Positions 63,301 to 64,000 of a DNA stretch of 64,000 bases are shown here, piece after piece; the stretch's first letter is position 1, and each line of letters opens with the position of its first letter. A program made the position numbers and the translations under genes. The notes below the pieces were generated by a model. It had not been told where the DNA came from, ran no database searches, and saw nothing but the letters and a program-made list of their open reading frames with translations. The stretch lies in the NCBI RefSeq assembly GCF_009604405.1, contig NZ_WEGK01000013.1:186001-250000 (forward strand), read 5' to 3'. This stretch comes from Nocardia macrotermitis (GTDB lineage Bacteria; Actinomycetota; Actinomycetes; Mycobacteriales; Mycobacteriaceae).

Positions 63301-64000
63301 GAGGGAGTGATGTGCACCGGGGTCGACGCGGTTCCAGCGGGCCGGGGTGGTTGTGGTGGTGTCGGGTTCGGGCTCGCGGATGGTCGGGTAGGTCTGTTCG
63401 GAGGTGACCGCGGCTTCCGCGTGGGGGTGCGCGGTGGAACCGTCACCGATGTTTATTTGACGCCGGAATTCTTCTATCTCTCGGTCGGTGATCAGATTCC
63501 GTGCTTTGGCCGCGTCCACGAGGCCTTCGTATGCATGCCCATGCCTACTACGCGAGCGCTTACCGCCTGGTACCGAGGGGATCAGTTGATCGCGAAGAGC
63601 CCACAATGCGGTTTTCACTATTGATATGGTGATATCTTTCGGCTGTGTATGCCATTTGATTGGCACGTTCCTGCTGCCGTATTTCTGGACGGCTTCCACG
63701 ATGTCTTTGTTGGTGGGTTTATCGAGTATGGCGACGTACAGCAGGTACAGGTATGCGGGTGAACGTTTCCAGAGTTTGCTCGTTGTGTTGCTGCGTGAGG
63801 CGCCGTGCCTGGGCGCGCGGACTCGCCGGGGCCTGGAAGCGACGTGTGCCGACGCCGACCCGGTGTCGAGGTTCGTGCTCGGGGCGCCGGATTCGGGTGC
63901 GAGCCTGGGGTGCGTGAGGGGGCCGGTCTCATCACTCCGCACTGAGGGAGCCGTGTTCTCGGTGGTGTAGTCCATTGGTTCGGTGATGGTGAGGCCGAGT
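51388..64000 (-). CDS. Giant multidomain polymorphic toxin, N-terminus outside window
   Basis: An open frame enters from the right edge; 4195 codons follow the first in-window Met (63975), and eight sense codons without a ribosome site precede it. Numbering is from that Met. HTH-like QRTYL...AGY...IAKA units recur at about 70-160, 390, 745, 1088, 1200, 1312 and 1475. OTU-like modules lie near 220, 585, 1814 and 3663, without the Cys. A papain-like deamidase fold has C1563, H1653 and D1668. Calpain-like modules have C2269, H2604, N2626 and C3115, H3396, N3419. A C-terminal ADP-ribosyltransferase has R4054, S4090-T4091 and E4134. Domain calls come from motifs. Confidence 0.82.
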   Translation of the reverse strand, partial: LGLTITEPMDYTTENTAPSVRSDETGPLTHPRLAPESGAPSTNLDTGSASAHVASRPRRVRAPRHGASRSNTTSKLWKRSPAYLYLLYVAILDKPTNKDIVEAVQKYGSRNVPIKWHTQPKDITISIVKTALWALRDQLIPSVPGGKRSRSRHGHAYEGLVDAAKARNLITDREIEEFRRQINIGDGSTAHPHAEAAVTSEQTYPTIREPEPDTTTTTPARWNRVDPGAHHSLIAAAARIAAEDDPNQMRRRLADHLRENFSYYYLLITNDILDGKVEDRPGVHQEFLDTHPDQSPTAPDHLEQFTPGLVERMRRILTDEIAALHTTDSRYIDNQYRLTGHGNTPLVLVAAMHLAPKTNFTVEHPDHTQHHYRNTPDQPTIHIRHDRNGTYYTGTTITLNDYERAYLSHLVAGESNEKIVETFRQSGDPDPKFARATLESLGFAHHDLRTRAGTATTYTAGHTDLITWAKQTGELTRSDTGDTALDAPGDTNAPTAGRAHGFEAVHIDELSRRLAHNELPPGTRIHLSTPGEPHHWTTATAAANALIRETLGTLDRTQITAILIHTPATPTSTNTTRTPPVNWKHVAPGTHPSPLLATAARAAGYDDPRQMRRRLVEHLENNRDRYRERITNDSLDAKRIAELARHQTLPVTADTPQPETWFAEERDRILEDEITALRDLDAPYADTGTHLLGHGDTPLVLVATAELMRTANVTIEHPDGTRHHYHNKPDQPTIHIRHNQNNYYTGTSIKLNEDQRTFLPYLVAGYTDQEIVTMLHELDDPDNPEYEHVTEWVVRNRFKELRKKVGIQLIRNAGRAALVTWAKQTGTVPQNNTDEFDLPTPTQDTADEPMTIAPTEDTTEPTPQLDDLTLPDNAIITLDHTDNSMNIALPHDFHIPTEIISMHFDGEPMNIDEFSTLPAEFSPFPTGFLTMDTEWPGIFSPFTIPNTPTYNFDYTTNLDTTATRAPPHNTDTTTGIPATEDEFSEVFDDFFNSDLPDDITIDPSELDAYFGPDNPAPAADTSTPDTSNPIPDTTNTPTPTTHQAQAADTPDRTAPALHADQIDLDPSAREPITASNDQPTAQSDRDTVTVPAGHVLIEGDQRTYLLYTAGYTSSAAIAKALEKHDPPLHTEAGTVNDSLAELQLRLGLTPNTGPAGLQYLLMAAGQRAAPTFSEAENALVERLTERLDPDTFVFTHDKKITLPGGKEYTATAHQRTVVLYAAAEYGSDLAIKNALQNTGASEYVNITESAVGSVISKVRKNLKNLASLESSTRPDLGKMAADLGMFTYGDIAEVRARRIGAGSRSDGSIPTVRDTPIANNQRTYLLYVFAGYKSGKDIAKAIRQKTKSKHPHAAEVNNSLKGLQKRLGINQDLSPQGLADLVAIAGSRAAQEITPAEIRDSTSSSDGSTPHRDTHIPTTNTLGKRKHTPDHIPTASFPTAPNPTPTTSQVQTVGAFEAPHPPADLVRRLAPTEGARVRDISILNNQRTYLRYVTAGYKSGIDIAKAIRQKTNSKYPTRTDVDQSLKALQKRLGIDQDLSPQGLAKLVAAARSRATQEITEAEIAAIPRPNCAPLAMQFTEKHFIDRKTQPPFTTPTENEHNPLTGMTGQKFQTIIGTPLQTVDAQKRADITNLLNRLGDGALALVIDQYTTGNNELGIGAHTTVYYNDKGTIKVHDPATTGPDIPFTDYTPPPTRAIATAVFTPEGNRDTIPEHPPTGLITLGNTLIGAPPDADTPTDQAPASAAGDITGPPASTVNTEDPVEAFFMLDDAAATPTPTHTDAPEPDPNDHPQPREPSPTTTMEDLDAPEPVRWDMLPDNGNQLFEALARWEGHIGAQRVRRLLADRMHELFEERYDEYSATLRSILNATPHLQQIRQSDQDRRAHADAQYHAGKLSDEAWDNEAVVREKFEDELEHWRRTDLRRLIELLRNPHAPTDHLLGLLIPLTALASGLSIIVQHPDGTSDVYPDRTDHTHPDRTPDAVLGRFNPPFLLLHASADDTPRLSLAMDADGIGPANLDNPEAFPTRPATETTDDTMDLDEPTTPTEFDSLRTNFGHDILEKLGFELPDGTTDPERTQLDETIPAPPTQRPTQFPPPGIPVMMPRPSLPLAGEILTLVALDGTGHHLQITGAAKAKFLPDKDVYRVQFDANGNELDLPAALADQDEGFTFTPPDPTAEFGTLTWDVPYGQTRFIGTDVTGAEKALHVAHGRTIVARPGPGTSRWLKAPEDPTWVRVEAHELVLPRLPQLIDRSGEDLYGPSGEPQPEDVGQGAAGDCALLTNLKAKATVDKQAIRDILHDNNDGTVSVRFRVKSPASTKDELIWEYIWVPVHKSIYVHPGTDIGYFAYHQTGKPLWPSIIEKAYAMRFGGGNDYHGLNTGAPAGVVAAILGKGFHQAPTSYNTYDPAQGEVVEIKQPGRAQPVRTVNDGTFLHPLRFDMYTLHNLVSDFLTRERVHSDRTQNDMPAADFEFARTIADSFEHWHQEAMPKYEAAKQRINTIPKENKAAIDAAWAEYDRTESITTPAGFRGYLDRRYPNQWDDEKRALTEYFKTTQEGPPEHRILPTHLAAAAHAIAERIDHALQRGTTVIVGTHPFGAGRENKTAVPGLIGDHAYTAVNVERDANRTPIWILIENPWNHNRRLPTPIPGIQLRLDPGGNNYHPDGHGGHYRIARDGTRYITRKDGTQERHDPDHNIYRYSPDTTRYHRAPDGTIQQHNPDGSHYRKDRDQTEYWTHKNRTTKYIRQPGQPPRLDPTRIDPPDTTFPRRGGIIALAPEHVTKLENLYMSGPGAHALYGPQDPVVVRTNTKYLDTGGFGEESSSQGTSAMPRAPTNTTHTDTPAGGTLAALTTASPNDTPADATAPQPTPTVVASEEQTVFGDHLDQQLSTNPVPVTDTPPQRPEFPKTFDWSLLKPKPLDVGERLENLSREDKDKKFPKLPLPVELPGPKAPGGDRILTLLDYAGDAHRFYNSGSMHVTVGEIPGKGLHYRYQGPTGLMTYLPTALLDITTHFRPDAPGSTTGMLHWNLPGGQTRIAGISSATGTPTIRTVPAGTPVIATPRNSTSRWIKLPGEQDWIAVTGGNEVIPALPRLIDLHDHPLFHISKDGTPEIHPEDLQQRGANTCSLLAPLKVMVNDHPQAILDMLTDYKDGTAGVRFFIDGKPEWVRVEKQRWDSPHSVHHEVGKPIWAVMIEKAFLQRFVASDGYSAAGFPPGMVLERLGREYYEAGTGTPRPTPVGSERVLHPFRLGPNELRKLLGPNADSQFIDEFPGHYEHWHAQANARRAADYQRLQQVHQGGLALELAWNRYQQSEERNAAAVFQRYLNDVLPAKWQAEKAAVTDYHRQVTSGGRLGALQSDVQKTAATAFLRRIEYLLKRGATVLIDTHAFGPGVENATMVPGLYGKHTYAVLGLEYDPHTGEPVRLILENPHDDNHRFRWTIPGIELRLDPGGTGYIDDNGVRYRHDSARDITYFRVGDPRTGRGPGERLHDIVTDFFTPAGATEYRRAPDNTIIGLSANGERYTRTPEGIEHRVMRDHQAWRLPDRTEYHLLPSGSVLEKVPGRNPRIHEPGTFHAWPTVPTPKRTGIVAVGLEHMSKFYMITANGPGAYAAGLRAHTGGQPNSTGATPPTTLAPGAPRTSAPATPPPATAEPQQSPDNPTPQWVPLTNAGNRVFEALSRLSGHLTASDARRRVAQQMRQHTVEFNGLFDPPQLGVIYRRETVRRAAVEKDHDAGNLTSEQWDAELQQRQQFNQQFHQYRQIGYFHLANVLDNPQMDTDGLATLVLPIAARALALNLIVLHPKTARGLHQHGASDAPFALLHIDPENPEHTLIATEPDGTLFTIAPEQLHSPAAFALPPGHTPLPPISTGLDAHGPGIGHLNLDGIRVFDTTAAGVNFGETRMARWHELTPEQQHAVWAYDRRPIPNGTLRNPDAELQLGLDRFAAVLAMKRLLTELTGSDQLSLAALTSWYQRGETAVGQAIPDPTRASATWQKLRALLESPDPERALRVIEENSVHAEQYQKIYQRYLGLPARSTSVRRQIELLDEATRRPIPLTEPIEVQRGLFETTFLLASDGEPLGDRDPALLAGTVQTEPGYLSTAVDRHLIIMPAGQKFTAWLSLIVPVGAHGLWIGSRSNVPDANELLFPRGTRYRITTLMRHPATGVLLINADILLPPGDTESQDGHLPESSGPQPPPWLPSTESR
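59326..59572. repeat. 247-bp direct repeat inside the giant gene, copy 1
   Basis: This segment matches 59821-60067 at constant offset 495 without gaps, with scattered mismatches. It encodes the HTH-like unit at about residue 1475. Confidence 0.8.
59821..60067. repeat. 247-bp direct repeat inside the giant gene, copy 2
   Basis: This is the partner of 59326-59572. It encodes the HTH-like unit at about residue 1312. The pair shows that the array grew by duplication. Confidence 0.8.

Noticed and set aside
63973..63975. ATG as the true start of the giant gene
   Set aside because: The frame stays open upstream to the window edge and no ribosome site precedes this ATG, so it is more likely an internal Met.

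Overview
The window is high-G+C actinobacterial DNA. A mycolyltransferase-like secreted esterase, a full set of mycobacterial-type ESX (type VII secretion) core genes, EspG chaperones and a PPE protein point to a mycolic-acid-producing member of the Mycobacteriales. Nocardia is my best guess, by inference from gene content only. No rRNA or CRISPR array was seen.

Region 1 (1-9089) is most of an actinomycete integrative and conjugative element (AICE, pSAM2 type). Gene order is GntR repressor with a YdcF-like partner, divergent from a Pra-like activator, small transfer-associated proteins, a DUF2637 membrane protein, an FtsK-type DNA translocase (TraSA-like), more small proteins, a RepSA-like HUH replication initiator, excisionase and tyrosine integrase. 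The integrase ends 4 bases from the 3' end of an intact tRNA-Ser(UGA), the likely integration target. The other end of the element is outside the window.

Region 2 (9200-12660) looks like chromosomal backbone: an Ag85-like secreted esterase, a HisC/Pat-type aminotransferase, a dienelactone-hydrolase-fold protein lacking its usual nucleophile, tRNA-Ser(GCU), tRNA-Arg(ACG) and a strong hairpin. A 14-bp tandem repeat lies in one intergenic gap.

Region 3 (12700-16560) is a small accessory patch beside the tRNAs: a methyltransferase-like protein, a HTH plus two-TM protein resembling TRADD-N-associated membrane (CATRA) proteins of conflict systems, and a Fic AMP-transferase-like protein with its own inhibitory motif.

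Region 4 (16558-40015) holds an ESX core in several transcription units: eccC with an upstream LuxR/ATPase regulator; eccB, three glycosyltransferase-like genes, a 63-codon ORF, eccD and mycP in one tightly packed operon; eccE divergent from eccB; and a substrate operon (PE/EspC-like, Ala-rich protein, EspC-like, PPE, EspG, two WXG100 proteins). No eccA was seen. MarR and AraC regulators lie between the eccC and mycP ends.

Region 5 (40079-64000) appears to be the effector arm, all on the minus strand. A giant gene enters from the right edge, with at least 4195 codons in the window. It encodes repeated HTH-like units, OTU-like modules that have lost the catalytic cysteine, a papain-like deamidase domain, two calpain-like protease modules and a C-terminal ADP-ribosyltransferase domain. 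After it come a WXG100-like protein, an unknown protein (possible immunity factor), two YbaB-like proteins, and three large EspB-like proteins. These three have a PE-like hairpin with a (Y/F)xxxE motif, a PPE-like WXG segment and Ser/Gly/Pro-rich tails. They are interleaved with EspG chaperones and a third YbaB-like protein. Two of them share an apparently identical 1239-bp 5' block. My working model is that the ESX machine of region 4 exports these proteins and possibly the giant toxin, with the EspG proteins as chaperones and the glycosyltransferases as possible modifiers of exported proteins.
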